DNA of 64,000 nt from Oscillospiraceae bacterium (GTDB lineage Bacteria > Bacillota > Clostridia > Oscillospirales > Oscillospiraceae), in contig JAFUNI010000006.1 of assembly GCA_017482385.1 (NCBI GenBank), positions 22,238 through 86,237 on the forward strand, written 5' to 3'. The position numbers and the translations under genes are program-made. Each line of letters opens with the position of its first letter. The first letter of the stretch is position 1. The notes below the pieces were generated by a model. It was given only the letters and a program-made list of their open reading frames with translations, was not told where the DNA came from and searched no databases. Of this stretch, positions 1 through 7,587 are shown one piece after another.

Positions 1-946
1 TGTTGGTGTCCATCAGGAACTGCTTGCGGCCGTTTCGCATGACACCAGGCATCCGGGAGAGCCGGGACGGGTTCTTATTTTGGGTATCCACCGACAGTCC
101 ATTCTTTTTCAGAACGTTGTAGAGATAATCCACGCGCTTCCGGTATTCGTCATAGTTAGCTGCCTCGATTTTGACTATTGCATGAATGGATTTTCCACCG
201 CTGTATACAAGGCAAGCCACCGGCAGCTCTAATTCACGGATCATAGCATGTTGCTGCTCCAACTCCATACTGTCTGATTCCACCAACGCATAGCGGTAAT
301 CTGTGACATTTTCATTCTTGACACCGTTTCCGTCCAGCGGATTGAACCGGATCCACGCACCTACTTCCGGATTGCAGTCACCAAAGACACTGGCAATATC
401 GTGGTATTTGTTCAATTGCTGGATCAGCTCACCTGCAGTACGGTCGCACAATCCTTTGGAGGGAAAATGCTTGCCGTCCCTTTCCCAGCTCTCGGTCACA
501 TAACCCACATTCTCGGAGGCTTCAAACAGCACTTCCAAATACTTAGTTATGTCCTGCACGGGATCCCAGTTTGCCGGTTCATGGACATCCTTGCCCTCAA
601 GCCATCCTTTGTCCACTAAAACACCGTCACGGCTGCCGATGATATCATCCCACCCCAGTTCATAGCCTGGACCATCATTGTAGCTGGGCCGCCAACCGTG
701 ATCTTTGGCCATCTGGACCAAAGTTCCACCGGTGATGGGCGATGCAGCTCCCCGGAAGGTATTCCATTTCCTCTCGCATTCTCCAGTGTGGTACCGGGAA
801 TCGTTACGGCTCCACTCTTCCCAATCGGAGGCTGAATAGCCAGCCTCCTTTAGGGCCATACCGACATTGACCCACTCTTGATAGGTCAGTTCTGCGGGAG
901 GTATGTATGGAAGAAGGGAGAGTAAATCAATATCGTTCTGTGCCAT
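1..946 (-). CDS. Phage AEP-type DNA primase with PriCT_2-like N-terminus (3' end cut by window)
   Basis: About 315 codons are visible, starting at the ATG at 946 behind AAGGAGG. The N-terminus (LTYQEWVNVGMALKEAG and, further on, a CERKWNTF motif) resembles the PriCT_2 domain of phage primases. Downstream are features of the archaeo-eukaryotic primase fold: an acidic motif (ALVESDSM), SIHAIVKI matching the sxH motif, and NPSRLSRMPG. It probably makes primers for phage replication, with a helicase domain expected beyond the window edge. It starts 2 nt after the stop of the upstream helicase, so the two are probably translationally coupled. The family assignment rests on motifs and phage context. 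Confidence 0.8.
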   Translation of the reverse strand, partial: MAQNDIDLLSLLPYIPPAELTYQEWVNVGMALKEAGYSASDWEEWSRNDSRYHTGECERKWNTFRGAASPITGGTLVQMAKDHGWRPSYNDGPGYELGWDDIIGSRDGVLVDKGWLEGKDVHEPANWDPVQDITKYLEVLFEASENVGYVTESWERDGKHFPSKGLCDRTAGELIQQLNKYHDIASVFGDCNPEVGAWIRFNPLDGNGVKNENVTDYRYALVESDSMELEQQHAMIRELELPVACLVYSGGKSIHAIVKIEAANYDEYRKRVDYLYNVLKKNGLSVDTQNKNPSRLSRMPGVMRNGRKQFLMDTN

Positions 947-948
947 TG

Positions 949-2541
949 TTATGCCTCCTTGGGATCAAAGTACAGAGGGTCAATACCGCGGGGTATCTTC
1001 CAAGAATTTGCTGCGATTCTGTCAATAAGCCGCTTTGCTTCACCAAATTGCCACGTTCCTACATGCTGGAATCCGCGGCTCTCAAGAAAGCGAATCTGCT
1101 TAGGGGTGGTAAGCCCTGCAAGCCTGCGCTTGTCCAGCTTATCCAGCAACATAGCCGCCTTTCCTGCATTGTCAATTTCATCGGGGAATATACCCATCTT
1201 CTCCAAGGCGCTGCGTTGCTTGTCAGAAGCAGGACCCATTTCCCACCCAAAACTCGGGACATATCCTGCCAGATCTTCGGCTTGGATGGACATCTCAAAT
1301 TGTAAAGGGTCCACCAGTTTGCGCTGCCGTTTCTTCATCTCGGCCAGTTTCTGAGCCAAGGCGGCCTCTCTCTCTGCAATTACATCCTCACTGGCTCGTT
1401 GCTCTGCTTCCTCAATATCTACCGGACAGCCCGCTTCTTCTACATTCTTGGTCATTTTTGCCGCAACTTCCGGTGATTCGCAGATTAGGTGAGCAGGATG
1501 GCATAGATCGTGTCTGTCCGTGTGCCACAGGAAGTCCAACAGTAGAAGGTGGTCTTTTCCGGTTTCCGGACTAAGCCGTGTGCCGCGACCAACCATCTGA
1601 CAGTACAGACTGCGTACCTTTGTTGGGCGGAGCACCACAACACAATCAACAGAGGGGCAGTCCCAACCTTCAGTCAGAAGCATAGAATTGCAAAGCACAT
1701 TGTATTTGCCTGCTGCAAAATCTGCTTGGATCTGTGCGCGGTCTGTGCTGTTGCCGTTGACCTCTGCAGCCCGGAAGCCTTTTTGGTTGAGGATATCCCG
1801 AAATTTCTGTGAGGTGGCAACCAACGGCAGAAATACCACCGTTTTGCGATCAGCGCAGTGCTTCAGCATTTCATCTGCAATAGAGTGCAGATATGGATCC
1901 AATGCGGTACCCAAATCGCCGGCCTTGAAATCGCCGGATTGGACACCAACACCGGACAGATCCAGCTTGAGCGGAATGCTCAGTGCTTTAATTGGAGAAA
2001 GATACCCTTCTCGAATTGCTCTGGGAAGGCTGTATTCGTAGGCAAGGCTCTCAAAGTACTGTCCGAGGTTTCGCATATCGCCCCGGTCTGGGGTAGCGGT
2101 AACACCGAGTACCTTCGCTTCAGAGAAGTGGTTCAGTACCCGCTGATAGCTTTCGGACAGGCAATGATGGGCTTCGTCCACGATTATGGTATCGAAATAG
2201 TCAGGAGCGAACTGCTCCAGGCGTTTTTCACGCATAAGGGTCTGCACACTGCCAACGGTTACACGGAACCAACTACCAAGGCAGGTTTCTTCTGCTTTTT
2301 CCACTGCACAGTGCAGGCCAGTAGCTTTCAGCATCTTATCGGCCGCTTGATCCAGAAGTTCTCCCCGGTGAGCCATGATCAGCACTCGCTCACCTTCAGA
2401 CAGGACGTCTTCTGTCAATTTGCAAAAAACAATGGTCTTTCCGCAGCCTGTGGGGAGAACTAAGAGCGTCCGGCGTACACCGGACGCCCATTGTTCAAGA
2501 ATAGCGGCCTCTGCTTCTTTCTGATAGGGCCGCAGCTCCAT
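949..2541 (-). CDS. Phage DEAD/DEAH-box superfamily 2 helicase
   Basis: A 530-residue SF2 helicase. Walker A (TGCGKT) lies at residues 31-36, the DEAH box (VDEAHH) at about 121-126, motif III (VTATP) near 147, and an arginine-finger motif VI (MVGRGTR) in the C-terminal RecA lobe. After the helicase core comes a Lys/Arg/Glu-rich segment and a 100-residue tail of unknown role. Proteins of this type recur in Clostridia prophages between DUF669 and primase genes, where they presumably unwind DNA at the phage origin. The gene overlaps the DUF669 stop by one base and is 2 nt from the primase start, indicating one transcript. Confidence 0.9.
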   Translation of the reverse strand: MELRPYQKEAEAAILEQWASGVRRTLLVLPTGCGKTIVFCKLTEDVLSEGERVLIMAHRGELLDQAADKMLKATGLHCAVEKAEETCLGSWFRVTVGSVQTLMREKRLEQFAPDYFDTIIVDEAHHCLSESYQRVLNHFSEAKVLGVTATPDRGDMRNLGQYFESLAYEYSLPRAIREGYLSPIKALSIPLKLDLSGVGVQSGDFKAGDLGTALDPYLHSIADEMLKHCADRKTVVFLPLVATSQKFRDILNQKGFRAAEVNGNSTDRAQIQADFAAGKYNVLCNSMLLTEGWDCPSVDCVVVLRPTKVRSLYCQMVGRGTRLSPETGKDHLLLLDFLWHTDRHDLCHPAHLICESPEVAAKMTKNVEEAGCPVDIEEAEQRASEDVIAEREAALAQKLAEMKKRQRKLVDPLQFEMSIQAEDLAGYVPSFGWEMGPASDKQRSALEKMGIFPDEIDNAGKAAMLLDKLDKRRLAGLTTPKQIRFLESRGFQHVGTWQFGEAKRLIDRIAANSWKIPRGIDPLYFDPKEA

Positions 2542-3077
2542 CAGAACTTACCCGGCGTATAGCCTGTAGTTGCTGCAGGAGTGCTGCCCTGCGGCAGATT
2601 ATCAGTGCGGAAAGGCAGATCGCCATTTGCGGTGCCTAACTTAGGGGGGTAGAATTTATCGATGTCGTTTGCCCACAGGGTCTTGCCCGGCTCTTTATTG
2701 GATTCAAAGGACCGCTTAGATACCTTGCACCGACCTCTGGAACCGATTACCGCATTCCAGTTCATAGCAACACGCTGGCCGGACTGCCGCTGACCGATGG
2801 ATGTGAAGAATTCACACAGCTTCCATTCGGTTTTGGAGTGCAGGAACAGATTGTGCTTGATCTCGCAGGTACCGTCACCATCGGGGATCTCCAAGCGGAT
2901 GGTCAGCTTTGCTTGGTTACAGGGGGGCATTTTTGCGGAGCCTTGGAAGCGGCCGCGCTCGAATGCTGTGACTACGAAATCATAGTCGCCGGGTTCTGCT
3001 ACGATAAATTCTGAGCCTTCGTTCTCAATTTCCGAATCCCAGTCCAGCTCATAGCCCTTGTTTTCATAATCGCTCAT
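2541..3077 (-). CDS. DUF669 family phage protein (putative ssDNA-binding partner)
   Basis: 178 residues, acidic N-terminus, with the conserved DUF669 pattern FVVTAFERGRFQGS followed by KMPPCNQAKLTIRLEI and a WKLCEFFTSIGQ segment. DUF669 proteins are nearly always encoded beside Sak4-like ATPases and helicases in Firmicutes phages, and an OB-like single-strand DNA binding role has been suggested for them; that role is inference here. The C-terminus is low-complexity (PQGSTPAATTGYTP), as in the flexible tails of single-strand binding proteins. It is spaced one base from the ATPase stop. Confidence 0.85.
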   Translation of the reverse strand: MSDYENKGYELDWDSEIENEGSEFIVAEPGDYDFVVTAFERGRFQGSAKMPPCNQAKLTIRLEIPDGDGTCEIKHNLFLHSKTEWKLCEFFTSIGQRQSGQRVAMNWNAVIGSRGRCKVSKRSFESNKEPGKTLWANDIDKFYPPKLGTANGDLPFRTDNLPQGSTPAATTGYTPGKF

Positions 3078-3078
3078 A

Positions 3079-4119
3079 TCAGTTATTCTCCTTAATCAGT
3101 TGATAGACTTGCGGCCAGGCGCCCACAAGGACACCGGATACAAAGTCGGAATCATAGTTTTTGATGGGGGTTGTTTCGGGGTAGTAGCCTCTGCTGGCCA
3201 CTGCTTTTTGGATCTGCGCTTCTGTAACATTGTTCTGCTCCATCAGCTGGCGCAGTGCCGAAGGGATATCATCCTCAGAACGAGAGTTCCCATTCATCGT
3301 CTTCGACGGGGGTACAGAAGCTGTTGTAGGGTTTTCTTTTTTTACTTCCGTCTCTACAGGAGGCGTAGAAACAGGTGGCGCCATTGCAGCAGAAGGGGTT
3401 GCATTGAAGCAGTGGGCAATGTGAGAGAAGTCAAAAGGAAGCTTCTCGGGCAGTCCAAAGCGGTTCTTTGCGTCCCAACAGGGGTGATGGGTGGTGTACA
3501 TGACCCGCTTGCCGCCAGAAACTTTGTTCTTCTTGTCCTCATTTTTGATAACGAAGGTCTCATAGTTGGCAAACAGAACCATATCTGCCCACTCCTTGAG
3601 CATATTGGCAATACTGCATTTCTGTGCATTGATCAGCTTCAGCTCCCAACGGTCATAGGCGCCGGATTCGTCCGGCTGCTCGAATTTCCGCATAGCAGCA
3701 TGGGCGGTAATAATTACATTGATACCTCGATCTGTGACTTGATCCAGGAGGTTCAGCATTCTTCCGAAATCCTCAAACACATAACTGTAACCCTTGCCGT
3801 AGCCGAAATCTTCAAGACCGGCTTTTCTGTTCTTGGCGCACACACCGTCACGGCACAACCGCTCCGCCCAGTCTGCAGTATCCAACACAAGGGTCTGACA
3901 GACTGTGGGATCTGCGATGACATAGCGGATCTCTTCTTGGATCATTGTAAAGCTTGTGGGCGCAGGTAGTCGCCGGACATCCATTCGGGATGTACTGCCC
4001 TCTGTATCAATGAACAGAGGGCCGGGGGCCTGTGCTGCAAAGGTACTCTTGCCGATGCCTTCAGGGCCATAGACAACCACCTTAAGCGGGGTGGACAAAA
4101 CTCCGGATGTAATTTGCAT
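3079..4119 (-). CDS. Sak4-like RecA-fold ATPase (phage recombinase)
   Basis: 346 residues. Walker A GPEGIGKST is at residues 18-26, and a Walker B-like strand (TLVLDTADW) lies near 75-83. It belongs to the AAA_24/Sak4 type of single-domain RecA-like ATPases, which in phages assist single-strand annealing and replication-coupled recombination. The last 110 residues hold a Pro/Thr-rich linker and a short helical C-terminal domain. The start ATG overlaps the stop of the Rad50-like ATPase gene (ATGA-type junction), so the two are coupled. The annotation as Sak4 is by motif and gene neighbourhood; substrate preference cannot be read from sequence. Confidence 0.82.
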   Translation of the reverse strand: MQITSGVLSTPLKVVVYGPEGIGKSTFAAQAPGPLFIDTEGSTSRMDVRRLPAPTSFTMIQEEIRYVIADPTVCQTLVLDTADWAERLCRDGVCAKNRKAGLEDFGYGKGYSYVFEDFGRMLNLLDQVTDRGINVIITAHAAMRKFEQPDESGAYDRWELKLINAQKCSIANMLKEWADMVLFANYETFVIKNEDKKNKVSGGKRVMYTTHHPCWDAKNRFGLPEKLPFDFSHIAHCFNATPSAAMAPPVSTPPVETEVKKENPTTASVPPSKTMNGNSRSEDDIPSALRQLMEQNNVTEAQIQKAVASRGYYPETTPIKNYDSDFVSGVLVGAWPQVYQLIKENN

Positions 4120-5423
4120 TAAAACACACCTGCCTTCCAGTTAGAATTTGCCGCGGGGATCTCCGGCAATGCTTCACCAGCCACGTGACCGTCTTCAATG
4201 ATGATGGTGCACTCGGATCCGGTACTGACCCGGGTAGCAATGGCCTGCAGATTCTGTGTTTCAAGCCACTGCCCGAAGGTCTGCATAGTCTGCAGATCCA
4301 TCTGCTCCAACTTATCCAGCAGAACAAAGCCACACTCGGGATTGAGCGCACGAACAATAGCGGTTGCCACCTTCAGCTGGTCGCTACCACTCATACCATC
4401 CCACTTCTTACCGTGGTAGGTCAGTTCTCCGTCTTCTACAGACAGGCCCTCCAAGGGGAGCACAGCGTCTGCCAAAAGGTCGATCTTAGCTTTGCGGACA
4501 TTCTCAAGCTGATCTGTGAGATCGTCATATTGGCGGGCATGCTGTTCCGCATCCTGCTCAGCACGCTCACGGTCGCTGTTGGCACGAACCTTGACATTGA
4601 TAGCTTCGATGTTCTCCAGGTCCTGCTCAATCTGAGCGGTGGATTCGTCCTGCAACTCAGCGGCAGATTTTCGGGCAATTTCCAAATCAGTACAGAGAAT
4701 GTTGTATTGCTCCTGCAAATGAAGCAGCTCTTCCTCCAGAGATTCGATGCGTTGACGGGCGTTGTTGCACTGATATTCCAGCTGGGCTGCCTGCTGCCGC
4801 TTGCGCTGATTCTCGCCGTTGTGGGCAAGAATAGCCTGCTGCCGCTGGATCAGCTCATAGGCGGATACAGGCTCTGCCGGTGCATCCGGGTAATAAGGCA
4901 TTTCTAAAGCAAATTTCTTCTTTTGATCTGCGATTTGGCCAATAGCGTGGCGGCGGTTATACAGCTCGTTTTCCTGCAATTCCAGGGTGTGGAGCTGATC
5001 ACCAACACCGATAACCTGCAGGAGGGTTTCGGCCTTATCTCTGTTAGACTGCTCCATAAACTTGGGAAGATTCAGCGCCAACTCTTCTACAAAGCTGTTG
5101 AGCAGCTGCTGTCCCCTCTTCTGACCATTGGGATCTGTGACCTTAAGGGCACTGTTCTTACCAAATCGCTCTACGATCAGTCCATTGGACAGTGTGATTT
5201 TAATTCGCGGAGGAATGGTAGAGCCGTCCCTTGTAGGATTACTGGGCCGGTAGCGGTCGCCACCTAATGCCCAGGCAATAGTATCGAGAATACTGGTTTT
5301 CCCTTGATTGTTATTTCCGCCAATCACCGTAAGACCGGTGGGTGACGGTTCTAAGGATACTGCACGGATGCGCTTGACATTCTCGGCTTCAAGCGCAGCT
5401 ATCTTTACAGCACTCATTGACAT
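4119..5423 (-). CDS. Rad50/SMC-like AAA ATPase
   Basis: 434 residues with split ABC-type ATPase halves. The N-terminal half has a Walker A GNNNQGKTS at residues 36-44. A Glu/Gln-rich coiled coil occupies about residues 190-310. The C-terminal half carries a signature-like motif (MSGSDQLKVA) and a Walker B-like strand (CGFVLLDKLEQMD). Known relatives in phages accompany Sak4 and DUF669 and probably tether or process DNA ends during replication and recombination. No nuclease partner (Mre11/SbcD-like) is seen in the window. The start is supported by AAAGGAAA directly upstream. Confidence 0.85.
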   Translation of the reverse strand: MSMSAVKIAALEAENVKRIRAVSLEPSPTGLTVIGGNNNQGKTSILDTIAWALGGDRYRPSNPTRDGSTIPPRIKITLSNGLIVERFGKNSALKVTDPNGQKRGQQLLNSFVEELALNLPKFMEQSNRDKAETLLQVIGVGDQLHTLELQENELYNRRHAIGQIADQKKKFALEMPYYPDAPAEPVSAYELIQRQQAILAHNGENQRKRQQAAQLEYQCNNARQRIESLEEELLHLQEQYNILCTDLEIARKSAAELQDESTAQIEQDLENIEAINVKVRANSDRERAEQDAEQHARQYDDLTDQLENVRKAKIDLLADAVLPLEGLSVEDGELTYHGKKWDGMSGSDQLKVATAIVRALNPECGFVLLDKLEQMDLQTMQTFGQWLETQNLQAIATRVSTGSECTIIIEDGHVAGEALPEIPAANSNWKAGVF

Positions 5424-5501
5424 TTTCCTTTCTGTAGATTAAAATGAAGTCGGATTCAATCCATTGCCGCTTTTCGGTCTGCTACACCGGGAGCGGCATT
5501 T

Positions 5502-6206
5502 TTATTTATACAGATCTTTCAGTTTTCGTATGGTAGATCCGCCGTAGGCATTCTCTGTCAGATTGATGAAATCCGTAACCGTTGTTTCTCCACCCAGGGT
5601 CAATCCCCTGTCCTTTACGAAGGCATTTCTGCCGGCCATACAAGAGCCGGTCAACCGGTGATGCCAGTCGAACAGATCCTGGTTGGGATAGGGCTTGTCC
5701 TTGTCCGGGTGCGCCTTGACGAACTCAGCAATCCGATCTTCCTCCGGCATATCATCGAACATCTTATCCGTCAGCGCAGTCATAGCTTGGTGCAGATCGT
5801 CACCATGGGCAAAAAGATCGTTGCCCTTCACCACATAGCATGGTGTCATCGTCAGATCCGACCGAAGGATGAATCCCTTCGCAACATTGCCTTTGATGGA
5901 TGTAAAGATAGTGGGTACCTGATCAACCAGATACACAGTATGTCCGTTGATCTCAGCAAGACCGCCGTCGCCGGAGCCGGAGCCGGAGCCGTAGCCGGAG
6001 CCGTCGCCGGAGCCGGAGCCGTAGCCGGAGCCGTCGCCGTCGCCGGAGCCGTTGCCGTAGCCGGAGCCGTCGCCGGAGCCGTCGCCGGAGCCGTCGCCGG
6101 AGCCGGAGCCGGAGCCGTAGCCGGAGCCGTCGCCGGAGCCGTCGCCGTAGCCGTCGCTAATAGATAAGAATGCCTTGATCTTCTCCTGCAGCTTTACATC
6201 TTCCAT
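5502..6206 (-). CDS. Phage protein with N-terminal X-Gly tandem repeat (possibly DUF7666-like)
   Basis: 234 residues. Residues 1-17 form a short helix-prone leader, residues 18-82 are an almost uninterrupted X-Gly dipeptide repeat with X = Ser, Asp, Tyr or Asn, and residues 83-234 form a globular domain beginning LAEINGHTVYLVD. The globular part resembles a domain recurrent in phage early regions that I recall as DUF7666; I cannot verify that. At DNA level the repeat is a hexanucleotide array (GGC plus a variable codon plus GGC). It starts by overlapping the preceding gene and lies 78 bp before the ATPase gene. Function unknown. Confidence 0.75.
   Translation of the reverse strand: MEDVKLQEKIKAFLSISDGYGDGSGDGSGYGSGSGSGDGSGDGSGDGSGYGNGSGDGDGSGYGSGSGDGSGYGSGSGSGDGGLAEINGHTVYLVDQVPTIFTSIKGNVAKGFILRSDLTMTPCYVVKGNDLFAHGDDLHQAMTALTDKMFDDMPEEDRIAEFVKAHPDKDKPYPNQDLFDWHHRLTGSCMAGRNAFVKDRGLTLGGETTVTDFINLTENAYGGSTIRKLKDLYK
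5964..6156 (-). repeat. Hexanucleotide minisatellite encoding X-Gly repeats
   Basis: About 190 bp of 6-bp units on the minus strand (GGC followed by TCC, GAC, TAC or AAC). Nearly every Gly codon is GGC. Such an array is expected to change length by slippage in steps of two residues without breaking the frame. The unit order is irregular, with longer internal duplications such as GSGDGSGYGS recurring. Confidence 0.9.
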
Positions 6207-6481
6207 ACCGGCACCGCCTTGATGTTGGCCTCTGCCTCAGCAGTGGCAGGAATCACCTCAATGGCATCCAGCAAGGTGATAGATTCGGCAGTCAAAGTAA
6301 ATCTGCAGTCCTTGGGTCGCTTTACACCCTCGGTTGCGATCTGCAAACACTCGGTAGCTCCGTGCCACCGCCAAAGTCTGCGAACATTCTTCAGCACAAC
6401 CTTCTGACCTTCCTGGGATTCCAGGACACCGGCGAACACACCGCTGCGGTTACCTCTTACGATTACATACTTTCCGTTCAT
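6194..6481 (-). CDS. Small phage protein (DUF6948-like)
   Basis: 95 residues from the ATG at 6481, chosen because AAGGAGG lies 8 nt upstream; an upstream in-frame extension has no ribosome binding site. The sequence begins MNGKYVIVRGNRSGVFAG, has an internal KNVRRLWRWHGA motif and a Leu/Ile-rich C-terminus. This pattern is familiar from small proteins of Firmicutes prophage early regions (DUF6948 by recollection), where the product is thought to be an accessory to the replication module; no mechanism is known. The 3' end overlaps the start of the Gly-repeat gene by 13 bp. Confidence 0.7.
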   Translation of the reverse strand: MNGKYVIVRGNRSGVFAGVLESQEGQKVVLKNVRRLWRWHGATECLQIATEGVKRPKDCRFTLTAESITLLDAIEVIPATAEAEANIKAVPVWKM

Positions 6482-6498
6482 AATGTTTTCCTCCTTAA

Positions 6499-6741
6499 TT
6501 ATTTGAATGCTTGTTCCCATAACCTGCCAGCAAGAAAGCTTACCGCGCAGGTGATGATCTCGGATACGAATATCGACGGCACGGAAGGGATTGTTCCCAA
6601 CTGCCATAAGGTCAGATTAACTAACTCCACCCCCAGCAGGGCCACGATGACCAGCAAGGACCGCCTTGTCCCGTACATTTTCTTTCCAGTTGCTTCATAT
6701 CGTCCTGTCTCACCGCGGAACATCTGTTTTGTTTGTTTCAT
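6499..6741 (-). CDS. Small phage membrane protein
   Basis: 80 residues. After a basic N-terminus (KKMYGTRRS) come two hydrophobic stretches, roughly residues 28-50 and 58-75, separated by a short loop, so a two-span inner-membrane protein with both ends cytoplasmic is likely. It is preceded by AGGAAG and sits in the same leftward transcript as its neighbours. Small two-span proteins of this kind can be superinfection-exclusion factors or holins, but the early-region location argues against a lysis role. Function unknown. Confidence 0.6.
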   Translation of the reverse strand: MKQTKQMFRGETGRYEATGKKMYGTRRSLLVIVALLGVELVNLTLWQLGTIPSVPSIFVSEIITCAVSFLAGRLWEQAFK

Positions 6742-6904
6742 TTCGAACTTCCTTTCCTATGTGCTTAAATTCACCGGTAAACCGGTTTCTTACGATCATA
6801 CTGTTTTGGAATTCCTTTACCACTACCCACGAATGAGCCTTTAGCCCGTGCTTTTCCAGCACCTGCGCCTGCTCCCTCGTTGGCGTGGCATTCTTCTGCG
6901 CCAC
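6710..6904 (-). CDS. Small phage protein, DUF6906-like
   Basis: 64 residues from a GTG start at 6904, preferred over the in-frame ATG at 6931 because AGGAGG lies 7 nt upstream of the GTG and overlaps the stop codon of the HTH gene. The sequence has the TPTREQAQVLEKHGL motif and HSWVVVKEF, which match a family of very short phage proteins I recall as DUF6906. The 3' end overlaps the membrane protein gene by 32 bp. No function is established. Confidence 0.65.
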   Translation of the reverse strand: MAQKNATPTREQAQVLEKHGLKAHSWVVVKEFQNSMIVRNRFTGEFKHIGKEVRNETNKTDVPR

Positions 6905-6915
6905 TATTTCACCTC

Positions 6916-7122
6916 CTAATTCAGTTGCCATCCAATGGCAGCCCGTTCTTCTATCCAGTGTTTGAACCTTTCAATTGGGATCAGTCTCCGGTTTCCCAAT
7001 ACAATTACCGGGAAACCTTCTGTCCGGATAATTTGATACATAGCAGTTTTGCTGACTCCGAGAGCCTCTGCTGCTTCCACAACGCTGTATGTAAGCTTCG
7101 GAGTTTTGATTGTGTTTTCCAT
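6916..7122 (-). CDS. Excisionase-like helix-turn-helix protein
   Basis: 68 residues with a MerR-type winged helix pattern: SVVEAAEALGVSKTAMYQIIRT followed by the wing sequence RRLIPIERFKHWIEERA. This is the Xis/HTH_17 arrangement used by phage excisionases and small DNA-binding regulators, in which the wing and recognition helix bind direct repeats beside the attachment site. It is the second gene of the leftward early transcript, after the Cro-like gene, so it may be an early regulator rather than excisionase. An 11-bp gap precedes the next gene's start, consistent with one operon. Confidence 0.75.
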   Translation of the reverse strand: MENTIKTPKLTYSVVEAAEALGVSKTAMYQIIRTEGFPVIVLGNRRLIPIERFKHWIEERAAIGWQLN

Positions 7123-7176
7123 ACATCCTCCTTCCTGCTCAATGTTTTGCTCCCGTTTTATGGGACTGATTGATTG

Positions 7177-7398
7177 CTAATCTTGGGGTGTGTCAGGGAT
7201 ATCTAAGATTTCGCGGATAGCCTGTACAATATTAGGGGTATTTAACTGTCCCGTCATAACCTTGTACAGATACGACCCATCAAAAAAAAGCCCTGTTCTT
7301 TCTTTAACCTGTTCAATTAACCAAGCCTGCTTTTGCTCTAAGTCAACCAATCGCTTTTTTACCTCTTTGCCAAAAGGTGTTGTCTTCGTCTGCTCCAC
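7177..7398 (-). CDS. Cro-like small HTH regulator
   Basis: 73 residues, with sequence features (FGKEVKKRLVDLEQKQAWLIEQV, FDGSYLYKVMTGQL) of the short XRE-like proteins that lie divergent from CI-type repressors in many Firmicutes prophages. It is the first gene leftwards of the immunity region, is read from a promoter with TTGACA-N17-TAATAT, and should compete with the repressor for the operators at 7431-7554. The assignment as the lytic switch protein is inferred from position and the family resemblance. Confidence 0.75.
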   Translation of the reverse strand: MEQTKTTPFGKEVKKRLVDLEQKQAWLIEQVKERTGLFFDGSYLYKVMTGQLNTPNIVQAIREILDIPDTPQD

Positions 7399-7424
7399 AT
7401 GTTCACCGCCTTTCTATTTGGGTC

Positions 7425-7453
7425 TTGACAATTACGTAAATATGTAATATATT
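7425..7453 (+). promoter_or_regulatory. Rightward promoter for the CI-like repressor, operator embedded
   Basis: TTGACA at 7425-7430, 17-nt spacer, TATATT at 7448-7453. The spacer contains operator O1 (ATTACG-N6-TGTAAT). Transcription would start near 7460 and run through the opposing promoter before reaching the repressor gene at 7588, giving a leader of about 130 nt. Confidence 0.75.
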
Positions 7454-7554
7454 GTAGATACCACTCAACAAAACTTACGCCTTTACGTCCTGCTGGCTCT
7501 ATATTATTACGGAACGACGTAATTGTCAAGGGTTATTTACGGCTTTACGTAAAT
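7431..7554. promoter_or_regulatory. Four repressor operators, consensus (A/T)TTACG-N6-CGTAA(T/A)
   Basis: O1 7431-7448 (ATTACG-N6-TGTAAT), O2 7474-7491 (CTTACG-N6-CGTCCT, weak right half), O3 7506-7523 (ATTACG-N6-CGTAAT, perfect), O4 7535-7554 (ATTTACG-N6-CGTAAAT, perfect over 7 bp). Centres are 43, 32 and 30 bp apart. The dyads lie only in the divergent gap between the two regulators. Binding by the CI-like and Cro-like proteins is inferred. Confidence 0.75.
7501..7529 (-). promoter_or_regulatory. Leftward early promoter for the Cro-like operon, operator embedded
   Basis: On the minus strand TTGACA (7529-7524), 17-nt spacer, TAATAT (7506-7501). The spacer contains operator O3, a perfect ATTACG-N6-CGTAAT. 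The sequence mirrors the rightward promoter almost base for base, and the two promoters point at each other. Confidence 0.75.
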
Positions 7555-7587
7555 TTGGCGAAGTGTACAAGAAGGGGACTACTAAAT

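Larger units (their letters stand above)
7399..7587. other. Divergent immunity control region
   Basis: 189 bp between the Cro-like and CI-like genes, with two mirrored promoters and four operators described separately. The long inverted similarity of 7425-7453 and 7501-7529 makes the two promoters near copies on opposite strands. Confidence 0.8.

Noticed and set aside
5658-6167. Plus-strand ORF rich in Ala/Val/Gly (AGAVAGAV)
   Set aside because: It is the complement of the X-Gly repeat; no ribosome binding site, and the minus-strand gene is in an operon.
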